DNA of 64,000 bases from Allohahella sp002354735 (lineage in GTDB: Bacteria; Pseudomonadota; Gammaproteobacteria; Pseudomonadales; Oleiphilaceae), in contig NZ_CP172312.1 of assembly GCF_047946665.1 (NCBI RefSeq), forward strand, positions 806,001-870,000. The letters are read 5' to 3'. Shown here piece after piece: positions 16,090 to 22,090 of the stretch. Under the pieces are notes generated by a model. It did not search any database and was not told the DNA's origin. It worked only from the letters and a program-made list of their open reading frames with translations. How positions within the stretch are numbered: position 1 is the stretch's first letter; each line of letters starts with the position of its first letter. A program made the translations under genes and the position numbers.

Positions 16090-17414
16090 TCAGACTCAAG
16101 AGCCTGAATATAGCGAATGACTGACTCGCTGAACCCATCGATATGAATCCACTTCCCATAACCAACGCCATTTTTATTGCTCGCGACATTGATCATGTAG
16201 GCTCGACCTTTCGGGTCCGGTACGCGGTCTGCTGACTGCTCGTCGGTGATCACGATCAGGCGATCATACTCAACCAGGCGCATCAGGTCGGACACAGCCT
16301 GACCCAAGTACGTGCCGCCATGTGGCTGGCTGCCTATGATCACATCGACCCCTGCCATACCTCTGCGAGCGGGACATTCGACCAGCGACATTGAGAACGT
16401 GAATACTCGCAACTCTTCAGCCGGAATCACGGCGCCAAGCGTTGCCGCAGCATCAAGCCTGCTCATATCGGATCGAGCAGAAACCTTGTCGTATTCCATT
16501 GATCCGGATACGTCGATCAGCACTGCCGTTCTGCCTTTCAGCTTCGGCAACTCCTCAAGGCTGGCAAGCAGCGCCGCATCGATTGCAGGCTCAAGCTGTG
16601 GCGCCTGACGGGCAGCAGCTACGAATCGGAACGGCAATACACGCCCAGCACCTTTCCTTGCCGCCAAGGCGTCTCTGACCAGGCTCAGATCAACCTTTGC
16701 CTCTACCATGTTGCGCAGGTTTCGGAGCAGCGCGAGATAGCCGAGCTTACCCTCTGCCAGCAACCTCTCGAACGTTTCTTTCTTGTCGCCACCACCGGAC
16801 AGCCCAACCTCCCATGTATCAGGAGACTCAAGCTTGCCGTCGATCAGCTTTTGCCAGATTGCAGCCTGAGCTTCGTCTTTCGGCTTGGCGTGAACGAGGA
16901 ACAGCGCATCACGAAGGGTAATGGCTGACTTGCGGTTATATTTGGCCATGCTGTAGGCGTCAAACTTTTGGAAGGCTTCGGCAACACCTTTCTTTACCTG
17001 GGCACCGAGAACAGGCTTTACCTTGTCGGGTGTAACCCCGTTCAAGTGAGCGCAGATGCTGATGATTTCAGCCAGTTCATCGGCCCGCTGGATCACATCA
17101 GCAATTGTTCGACCAACAACCGGATCGCCGCGAAAGTGGTAAGCCATGCTGGCAGCGACGAGTAGCGGTGCGTGGCGCAGGTTCATGGATGAACGAGCCT
17201 GCATAGCGATCAATGCCGAGGCATGAGCTCCGGCATGCTTCACCGCGTCGAAAATTTGCTCAGAGATAGTCTGGCCGTCAACGTAAAACTCTTTCTCCCA
17301 CAGCATGCAGCTCATGACGAGTCTGCGCAGTTGCTGCTCTGGATTGATACGTTTGGCTTGGGCGCCTTGTTCCGTGAATACGGTGGGCTTACGTGCAGTG
17401 TTGAGCTTTGCCAT
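16086..17414 (-). CDS. rsr: Ro60/Rsr protein: TROVE module plus vWA domain
   Basis: Ro60-family proteins are ring-shaped RNA-binding proteins that hold Y RNAs and misfolded or structured RNA, and tether RNA to exonucleases in bacteria. The 442-residue product has an N-terminal TROVE HEAT-like ring (about 20-285) with MSCMLWEKEFYVDG and LRHAPLLVAASM segments typical of the family. A vWA domain from about 295 has a complete MIDAS motif DVSGS (D301, S303, S305). It is shorter than Deinococcus Rsr (about 530). It starts at ATG 17414 with an AGAGGTG ribosome site. Two Y-RNA-like modules lie directly upstream on the same strand, and an HTH gene follows with an ATGA overlap. The family call is firm; the gene symbol follows bacterial usage. 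Confidence 0.9.
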   Translation of the reverse strand: MAKLNTARKPTVFTEQGAQAKRINPEQQLRRLVMSCMLWEKEFYVDGQTISEQIFDAVKHAGAHASALIAMQARSSMNLRHAPLLVAASMAYHFRGDPVVGRTIADVIQRADELAEIISICAHLNGVTPDKVKPVLGAQVKKGVAEAFQKFDAYSMAKYNRKSAITLRDALFLVHAKPKDEAQAAIWQKLIDGKLESPDTWEVGLSGGGDKKETFERLLAEGKLGYLALLRNLRNMVEAKVDLSLVRDALAARKGAGRVLPFRFVAAARQAPQLEPAIDAALLASLEELPKLKGRTAVLIDVSGSMEYDKVSARSDMSRLDAAATLGAVIPAEELRVFTFSMSLVECPARRGMAGVDVIIGSQPHGGTYLGQAVSDLMRLVEYDRLIVITDEQSADRVPDPKGRAYMINVASNKNGVGYGKWIHIDGFSESVIRYIQALESE

Positions 17415-17460
17415 TTTGACACCTCTGATTGAGTGGGTGCCGTGACTGGATGCGCCTTTG

Positions 17461-17590
17461 GGCGGCAGAAAGGAACAAGCGGAAATCGTATTTTCTGTTG
17501 CTCTACCGACTGAGCTACCTCACAAAAGCGAGGACTGGATTCGAACCAGTGACCGACAGTTTCCGAAGGAACGATTTTCTACGCCATTTC
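17461..17590 (-). ncRNA. Y-RNA-like module 2 (circularly permuted tRNA-like domain)
   Basis: Read on the minus strand the order is: T arm (ACTGG/CCAGT at 17550-17534 with loop TTCGAAT), a six-pair acceptor-like stem CCTCGC/GTGAGG closed by a TTTT loop (17533-17518), linker TA, then a D arm GCTC/GAGC (17515-17500) with loop AGTCGGTA. CTGT (17559-17556) pairs with ACAG (17498-17495) as an anticodon-stem equivalent, leaving a five-base variable loop. A seven-pair basal helix AAATCGT/ACGATTT (17577-17571 with 17489-17483) closes the domain. This is a tRNA opened at the anticodon and sealed at the acceptor end, the layout expected for bacterial Y-RNA tRNA mimics. The rsr start lies just downstream. 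RNA ends are estimates. Confidence 0.75.
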
Positions 17591-17639
17591 ATACCATATA
17601 AGGCGGGCTGAAGGTTCAAGCACTTGCGGTAGGTTTCTA

Positions 17640-17813
17640 TAGCAAAGAAGTAGCCGCGAGTTACGCCATTCATACCCATAGCATCCGGGATCAAACGTAA
17701 GCAGAGATTTTAGCGCTCTACCAACTGAGCTACAGCCGCTTTCACAGCTGGGTGGATTCGAACCACCGACCTCTCGATTAACAGTCGAAGTAACTGCCTA
17801 CTACGCCACGGAC
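17640..17813 (-). ncRNA. Y-RNA-like module 1 (circularly permuted tRNA-like domain)
   Basis: The same permuted order as module 2: T arm GGTGG/CCACC (17767-17751, loop TTCGAAT), a seven-pair acceptor-like stem CAGCTGT/GCGGCTG (17750-17733) capped by GAAA, linker TA, D arm GCTC/GAGC (17730-17715). Outer helices AGTTAC/GTAACT and GTAG/CTAC (17795-17790 with 17664-17659; 17804-17801 with 17653-17650), separated by a symmetric 5x5 internal loop, could form the Ro60-binding stem. A competing fold exists upstream: TTCGA/TCGAG around a CTGTTAA loop (Asn-like anticodon GTT). The predicted transcription start is near 17813, from the promoter at 17820-17848. It is not a canonical tRNA because no matching 5' acceptor strand precedes the T arm. 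Confidence 0.7.
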
Positions 17814-17819
17814 AGGCTC

Positions 17820-17848
17820 AGACTAGTGCATATCGCACTAACTGTCAA
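17820..17848 (-). promoter_or_regulatory. Sigma70-like promoter with embedded palindromic operator for the Y-RNA/rsr operon
   Basis: On the minus strand a perfect TTGACA (17848-17843) is followed by a 17-base spacer and TAGTCT (17825-17820). Inside and overlapping the spacer is an inverted repeat, TAGTGC-5 bases-GCACTA (17824-17840), placed where a repressor would block polymerase. Transcription would start near 17813, at the first Y-RNA-like module, and could run on through rsr and the HTH gene. Confidence 0.75.
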
Positions 17849-18442
17849 TCAGTCCTTCTGCTTCCGCATCCAAAGCCCAACCAGACCAGCTGCCAGTAAC
17901 GGCGCCGTGGGGCCGACAGGCACGTCTACGCCAGTCCCGCCATCATAAAACGACACGAATGTCCCGCCTGTCAGTCCGCTATTGATGATCTTGCAGCTAT
18001 ACGGCGGCTCGCCTTCATCAGCGCAGTCTGTCAGGTCATAGAGGAAATCGGTCACGAGGACGGAGAAGTAATAGTCAACGCCAAGCTGTATGTGCTCCAT
18101 GATGCCATTCGGGAAGTATCGCATCTCGCCGTTGTCATCCGGTCCAATGGGTCGGCCAGTCAGGATTCGGTGCAGCCCTAGATCCGGTTCCTCGGGGCCG
18201 TAGAATCCAAGCTGCAAGCCGTCCACGCCTTCAAGTCCAGGCCCGCCAAACTGATAGTTGAACTCTATGAACTCATCCCATGTATTCGGATTACCTCTAT
18301 CGAGATCGAGCACGTAATCCAGTCCGAAGAAGTCGCTGTTTATATCGAAGCTCACCCGCTCCGGCATTTCCAGAATATAGGCCGCGTTGACTGACATAGA
18401 GCCGAGCAGAAGCCCCACCCCTAAAAGCGCTTTAAGTTTCAT
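17849..18442 (-). CDS. Secreted protein with PEP-CTERM-like C-terminal sorting signal
   Basis: The 197-residue protein has an N-terminal signal peptide (MKLKALLGVGLLLGSMSVNA) and a C-terminus made of VPVGPTAP, a hydrophobic LLAAGLVGLWM helix and a basic RKQKD tail. That three-part ending is the signature shape of PEP-CTERM/VPxxP-type exosortase substrates. The body is acidic and aromatic, probably beta-rich, with a Cys pair (DCADE, YSCK). If the signal is functional, the host needs an exosortase; none is in this window. Its stop abuts the Y-RNA promoter -35 box. It may be phage cargo that alters the cell surface; the function is unknown. Confidence 0.65.
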   Translation of the reverse strand: MKLKALLGVGLLLGSMSVNAAYILEMPERVSFDINSDFFGLDYVLDLDRGNPNTWDEFIEFNYQFGGPGLEGVDGLQLGFYGPEEPDLGLHRILTGRPIGPDDNGEMRYFPNGIMEHIQLGVDYYFSVLVTDFLYDLTDCADEGEPPYSCKIINSGLTGGTFVSFYDGGTGVDVPVGPTAPLLAAGLVGLWMRKQKD

Positions 18443-18735
18443 GTTTATTCCCTGCTGTAAAGTTTTTTGGTTATAGGTATTGCAGGGGCAGGTTAACGCT
18501 TTTTAATAGATGGATTCTGTACGTAGTTGGGGCAGGGTTCACATATTCGGAAATCCCGAATGACTGAGTCCAGTCTCTCCCGGTGTCACGCCACTCTGCG
18601 GACGTTGCGGCCTCGGGCATCCTGCGGTGAGGCCATGCCTCTTCCTGAAGCACGAGCGCAGCTTACTATATAACGGCGCTTATCTTGTAAGTCGTGGCCG
18701 CTTATCTAGTAAGCCATAGCTGATCAGTTTGTGCG
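18443..18735. other. Intergenic region without a convincing gene
   Basis: Short open frames here lack a ribosome site and coding character. The region holds the start region of the PEP-CTERM-like gene and, near its right end, a cluster of three similar palindromic elements listed separately. Confidence 0.5.
18661..18714. promoter_or_regulatory. Three operator-like dyads (GCTTA-n5-TAAGC type)
   Basis: GCTTATCTAGTAAGC (18700-18714) is a dyad with five-base arms. GCTTATCTTGTAAG (18678-18691) is a near copy, and GCTTACTATATAAC (18661-18674) a weaker one. Spacing is 22 and 17 bases. Such clusters often bind a dimeric repressor. They lie between the oxygenase-like ORF and the PEP-CTERM-like gene, which is transcribed away from them. 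Confidence 0.45.
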
Positions 18736-19104
18736 CTAAGGCTTACACACCTTGCCGAAGCTCAGAACCCATCTGCTGCCGCGCTCAATCGGCGTCACAT
18801 AATGATAGGTGGTGTCGGCCCGAAAGAAATAGATGCGCTGTCGCCATTGCCAGATTGTACGGGCGCAGATGAACTGCCCGCCTTTGTCGGCCTTCCAGAT
18901 TTCGATATTGAAGCGGTAGACGGCGCCATGCTTGCCGGGGTCTTTGTGCTTCGGGATATATGAGCCGGTGGGATAGTGGAATAGGTAGCAGTCGAGGCCG
19001 AAGCGTCGAATAAAAGCGATGGTGAAAATACGATAGCCGGTATGGTAGCTGTCTTTGCCCCATTTCCAGAGTCTGAGTGACGGTTTGCCGATCTACTTTT
19101 TCAT
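18736..19104 (-). CDS. 2OG-Fe(II) oxygenase-like ORF with in-frame amber codon at position 4
   Basis: An ATG at 19104-19102 stands eight bases behind a clear GGAG ribosome site, but codon 4 is TAG (19095-19093). After that the frame is open for 118 codons to a TAG at 18738-18736 and looks fully coding. There is an HxD metal pair (H53, D55), a distal His (H101) and an Arg ten residues on (R111) in a YHYV...GSRWVLSFG setting, the pattern of 2OG-Fe(II) dioxygenases. No ATG, GTG or TTG follows the amber codon early enough to rescue a start. A CTA-anticodon tRNA-like gene lies 17 bases upstream on the same strand. Expression may depend on amber suppression; otherwise this is a pseudogene or a sequence error. 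Confidence 0.65.
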
Positions 19105-19120
19105 AGTGCGTGCTCCAGGA

Positions 19121-19189
19121 TGGTGACTACGCTCGGACTCGAACCGAGTCGATCAGCATTTAGAGTGCCATCGAACACCTGCCGCAGTC
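19121..19189 (-). tRNA. tRNA-like gene with CTA anticodon (candidate amber suppressor), D-arm-poor
   Basis: On the minus strand a seven-pair acceptor stem GACTGCG/CGTAGTC (one G-T) is followed by discriminator A and an encoded CCA. The T arm is perfect (CTCGG/CCGAG, loop TTCGAGT) and the variable loop is five bases. The anticodon stem TGGCA/TGCTG (two G-T wobbles) holds a canonical seven-base loop CTCTAAA, giving anticodon CTA, which reads UAG. Only 12 bases separate the acceptor and anticodon stems, too few for a normal D arm, so the total is 69 bases. The oxygenase-like ORF with a TAG fourth codon follows. The tRNA may be functional but minimal, or degenerate. Confidence 0.6.
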
Positions 19190-19206
19190 TTGTGACTTGC
19201 CTGGTT

Positions 19207-19235
19207 ATTGTAGGGGTAGGTCGGAAAGCATACAA
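19207..19235 (-). promoter_or_regulatory. Sigma70-like promoter for the CTA tRNA-like gene and oxygenase-like ORF
   Basis: On the minus strand TTGTAT (19235-19230), a 17-base spacer and TACAAT (19212-19207) lie with the expected start about ten bases before the tRNA-like gene. No terminator is seen between that gene and the amber-containing ORF, so one transcript could carry both. Confidence 0.6.
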
Positions 19236-19320
19236 TAGAGGCTCGAATGCCTTGATGAAAGTTGAGTAGAGTTGAGTAGCAATGCCGCCCTGTCGAGCCC
19301 TCACTCGCAGGGCGATCTAT

Positions 19321-19393
19321 GTGCCCGCAGCCTGGTGGGAGGCGCAGATGTCCAGTGCTGCGCTCGGTGGTTCGATTCCATCCGGGTATGCCA
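19321..19393 (+). tRNA. tRNA-like element with non-canonical anticodon arm
   Basis: A seven-pair acceptor stem (GTGCCCG/CGGGTAT, two G-T), a D arm GCCT/AGGC with a six-base loop, a T arm GGTGG/CCATC with loop TTCGATT, discriminator G and CCA are all present in 73 bases. The anticodon region does not form a five-pair, seven-base-loop arm. Instead it folds as GCGCAG/CTGCGC with a ten-base loop, or with a bulge, and has no U33. It is either a degenerate phage tRNA or a specialised tRNA mimic. Confidence 0.45.
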
Positions 19394-19477
19394 CCTTTGA
19401 AGATGTAGGGCGGCGTATCGAGGCGTAGAAAACAGCCCATTTGCCCCATTTTTGCCCCACGGGATCGTTTCACCATC

Positions 19478-19505
19478 GCTAACTAGCTGATATTCCTAAG
19501 TTAGC
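19478..19505 (-). terminator. Inverted repeat behind tRNA-Ser
   Basis: GCTAACT and AGTTAGC (19478-19484 and 19499-19505) form perfect arms around 14 bases, starting just past the tRNA-Ser 3' end. It may end the tRNA transcript, although no strong U-run follows. It may instead belong to the attachment region. Confidence 0.4.
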
Positions 19506-19507
19506 AA

Positions 19508-19597
19508 TGGCGGAGAGAGAGGGATTCGAACCCTCGATACAGTTTCCTGTATACACGCTTTCCAGGCGTGCTCCTTCAGCCACTCGGACACCTCTCC
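19508..19597 (-). tRNA. tRNA-Ser (anticodon GGA), probable prophage attachment site
   Basis: The gene folds as a standard long-variable-arm tRNA-Ser: acceptor GGAGAGG/TCTCTCC (one internal wobble), anticodon arm CACGC/GCGTG with loop CTGGAAA (GGA), variable arm GTATACAGG/AACTGTATC-like, T arm with loop TTCGAAT, and an encoded CCA. Its 3' end points to the phage genes on the left, while the right side is ordinary chromosome. Temperate phages commonly integrate into tRNA 3' ends, so this is the likely right attachment site; the other end is outside the window. Confidence 0.9.
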
Positions 19598-19698
19598 GTA
19601 AAACGGCGCACAGTGTAATCGCTGCAGATTCAAAAGACCAGCTGGTATCGCGGATTAGGTCTGGCCGCATGAGAATTGTGAATCTGCCTTCACCGGCG

Positions 19699-19727
19699 TT
19701 GTCTGCCGCTGGGCTCTTTGCTATAGT
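19699..19727 (+). promoter_or_regulatory. Promoter upstream of SRP RNA
   Basis: TTGTCT (19699-19704), a 17-base spacer and TATAGT (19722-19727) form a good sigma70-type promoter. The predicted start near 19734 leaves a leader of about 35 bases before the mature SRP RNA. Confidence 0.55.
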
Positions 19728-19768
19728 CCACCACCTCGCCGGACAAGCATACCGTTCGGCGAATAATA

Positions 19769-19882
19769 GGGTGGGTCCAGTTGGTCCCCTCGCAGCGATA
19801 AGCCGTGAACCTGGTCAGGCCCGGAAGGGAGCAGCCACAGCGGTGGATTCGGGTGCCGGGGTGTGGCTGGCTGGACCTGCCT
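19769..19882 (+). ncRNA. ffs: Signal recognition particle 4.5S RNA
   Basis: The conserved apical domain (GGTCAGGCCCGGAAGGGAGC, near 19813-19832) that binds Ffh is present in full. The ends pair through GGTCCAG (19774-19780) and CTGGACC (19871-19877), giving the long bacterial small-type hairpin. It guides ribosomes making membrane proteins to the membrane. It stands just before dnaX, as in several pseudomonads. Exact ends are estimates. Confidence 0.9.
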
Positions 19883-19925
19883 CCAGTCTTAAGGTCAGAC
19901 ACTCCCATGGACTCACGTTAACCCA

Positions 19926-22049
19926 ATGTCGCATATCGCCCTGGCTCGAAAATGGCGGCCGCGAAAATTCGGGGAAATGGTTGGTCAGGAGCATGTTCTG
20001 CAAGCGCTGTCCAACGCGCTGGACTCCGGTCGTGTTCACCACGCCTATCTATTTACAGGTACTCGCGGCGTCGGCAAGACGACCGTTGCGCGTATCTTCG
20101 CCCGTTCGCTGAACTGCGAAACCGGCATTACCTCCGAACCCTGTGGCCAGTGCGCCAGCTGTCTCGAAATCATCGAATCGCGCAGCGTGGACCTCATCGA
20201 AATTGATGCGGCCTCACGCACCAAGGTCGAGGACATGCGCGAGTTGCTGGATAACGTCCAGTACGCGCCCAGTCGAAACCGCTTCAAGATCTACCTCATC
20301 GACGAAGTGCACATGCTGTCCAACCACAGCTTCAATGCGCTGTTGAAAACGCTCGAAGAGCCGCCATCGCACGTCAAGTTCCTGCTCGCGACCACCGATC
20401 CGCAAAAGCTGCCGGTCACTATCCTGTCGCGCTGTCTGCAGTTCAACCTTAAGAACCTGTCGATGGACCGCATTTCGAAGCATCTGAGCTGGGTGCTGGA
20501 GCAGGAGCATGTCGAGTTCGACGAAGAGGCCTGCTGGGATATCGCGCGTGCTGCCGCTGGCAGTATGCGCGATGCGCTTAGCCTGACTGATCAGGCCATT
20601 GCCTATGGCGATGGTCGGCTGTCTGGAGAGCAGGTCACCACCATGCTGGGTACGGTTGATCGCAACACCGTATATGCCTTACTGCAGGCGGTGGTCGATC
20701 GTCAGCCAGTAAAGCTGAACGCTGCACTGGAGGCGCTTGCAGAAGCCAATCCTGATTACGGCGGATTACTGAGCCAGCTCTGCGAAATTTTCTATCAGAT
20801 CGCGCTGCGCCAGCAGTTGTCATCGGCTGGTTCACAGGGGCAGGAGGCCGCGCTGTTCTCGGGTCTGAGTCAGCAGCAGGCACAATGGCAGCAGTCGCTT
20901 GCCAGTCAGCTGAACGGTGCCGACCTGCAAGTGCTCTATCAGATCGCGCTGCTGGGTCATCGTGACCTGCAGATCGCGACAGATGCACGAACGGCTATTG
21001 CCATGCTCATGCTTCGAATGCTGGCCTTCCTCGGCCCAGCTGAAGCCCTGGAGTCGCCTGAAGAAGACGACGAGACTGAGGTGGCGGCTCAAAAAAAAAC
21101 ACCTGAATCCGTAGCTGCAGCCCCCGTAGCCAATCCGGGCCAAGGCGTAGAAACGACTGCCGCACCGGCTGCCACTACCGCTGTCGCTGAAGAAGCTACA
21201 TCGTTTTCTAGCGGTGATCAGCCAGCGGAAACCGCAGCACCTGCAGCACCTGCAGTAGCTGAAGACGATGGTATTCCTCCCTGGGTCGATGACGACTTCA
21301 ACAGTCAGTTTGACGAAGAGCTGTCTGCTGAAACGGGCAGCAGTGCTCGTAAGACACCTGCAGCGCTTGAGGCCAGGTCATCGGTGGCGTCACCACCCGA
21401 GCCGGAGTCCGCTCGGCCGCCGCAGCGTTCAGCGCCTATCGATGAGGCCAAGGGCTCTGGGCCCCAACCAGCTGCATCTGCCGGCGATTCCAAGGGTTCA
21501 GGATCGCCAGCGTCCGGGTCCGGCAGTGAGGCGGTAGATCTAGGTCCCCTCATTACGGTAACAGCCAACGCTGAAGCCTGGGCAGCAGGCACGACCAGCT
21601 GGCCAGAGCTCTATCCCCACGTAGGCCAGTACGGTCTGCGTGGCATGGGCCACAGCCTGGCCGCCTCGCTCATGCTCACGGAGCTGACCGAGCGGGAAGA
21701 TCGACTTCACTTTGGCTTCGTCATGGCCGAGAATGAAGCAGAGCTATTCAGCGAGAAGCATCGGCAGGGCTTGGCAGCTGCGCTCGGTGAGATCACTGGA
21801 AAAGCGGTTGATCTCGATGTGCAGCCGCTCGCGCTACGGGATGCGCTCGATAGTTGTGGCCCGCTCTCACCGATGGCCTATCAACGTTATCTGCATGAAC
21901 GCCGCACGGAGCTGGCTCGGTCGGTGCTCGCTTCGGCGCCCGGTCTTGGGTCTCTCAAAGCGGCGTTCGGAGCCTCACTTATAGAAGATAGTGTCGTTTA
22001 CGATCTGGCAAAGATGGATGACGACGCTAGCCGTATCAACAAGGGATAG
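19926..22049 (+). CDS. dnaX: DNA polymerase III subunits tau/gamma
   Basis: DnaX is the clamp-loader ATPase; the full-length tau form also ties the polymerase cores and DnaB together. The 707-residue product has the AAA+ N-terminus with Walker A GTRGVGKTT, the zinc-binding Cys cluster (CETG...CGQCASC), an SRC motif (LSRCLQ), the clamp-loader lid, then a Pro/Ala/Glu-rich linker and a tau C-terminal domain. A run of nine A (21091-21099) at codons 389-392 is followed by a -1-frame TGA (21104-21106), so a gamma form of about 393 residues can be made. SRP RNA precedes it; ybaB and recR follow. Confidence 0.97.
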   Translation: MSHIALARKWRPRKFGEMVGQEHVLQALSNALDSGRVHHAYLFTGTRGVGKTTVARIFARSLNCETGITSEPCGQCASCLEIIESRSVDLIEIDAASRTKVEDMRELLDNVQYAPSRNRFKIYLIDEVHMLSNHSFNALLKTLEEPPSHVKFLLATTDPQKLPVTILSRCLQFNLKNLSMDRISKHLSWVLEQEHVEFDEEACWDIARAAAGSMRDALSLTDQAIAYGDGRLSGEQVTTMLGTVDRNTVYALLQAVVDRQPVKLNAALEALAEANPDYGGLLSQLCEIFYQIALRQQLSSAGSQGQEAALFSGLSQQQAQWQQSLASQLNGADLQVLYQIALLGHRDLQIATDARTAIAMLMLRMLAFLGPAEALESPEEDDETEVAAQKKTPESVAAAPVANPGQGVETTAAPAATTAVAEEATSFSSGDQPAETAAPAAPAVAEDDGIPPWVDDDFNSQFDEELSAETGSSARKTPAALEARSSVASPPEPESARPPQRSAPIDEAKGSGPQPAASAGDSKGSGSPASGSGSEAVDLGPLITVTANAEAWAAGTTSWPELYPHVGQYGLRGMGHSLAASLMLTELTEREDRLHFGFVMAENEAELFSEKHRQGLAAALGEITGKAVDLDVQPLALRDALDSCGPLSPMAYQRYLHERRTELARSVLASAPGLGSLKAAFGASLIEDSVVYDLAKMDDDASRINKG
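21091..21106 (+). promoter_or_regulatory. A9 slippery site producing the gamma form of DnaX
   Basis: Nine consecutive A lie in the dnaX frame as CAA-AAA-AAA-ACA. A -1 ribosomal shift, or transcription slippage adding one A, leads to Asn-Thr and then TGA at 21104. The place in the protein, just after the clamp-loader domains, matches where gamma ends in E. coli. Confidence 0.75.
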
Positions 22050-22090
22050 AAGCGCACCTGCCCGGTACGCTCAGCAAACTGGAGAATACT

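Noticed and set aside
17744..17813. A canonical tRNA-Asn (anticodon GTT) at the start of Y-RNA module 1
   Set aside because: D-like and anticodon-like arms can be drawn, but the base pairing of the 5' seven bases (GTCCGTG) with the strand after the T arm (CAGCTGT) fails. That strand instead pairs perfectly with the following GCGGCTG across a GAAA loop.
18471..18653. A 60-codon minus-strand ORF
   Set aside because: It has no ribosome site, biased composition and no recognisable protein features, and it spans the gap next to the operator-like repeats.
18785..19063. A 92-codon minus-strand ORF starting MGQRQLPYR
   Set aside because: It is an out-of-frame shadow of the oxygenase-like ORF, which has the conserved H-x-D and distal His/Arg residues.
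19153..19476. A 107-codon minus-strand ORF over the tRNA-like elements
   Set aside because: The apparent protein is translation of tRNA-like sequence (T-loop and CCA strings) and has no coding pattern.
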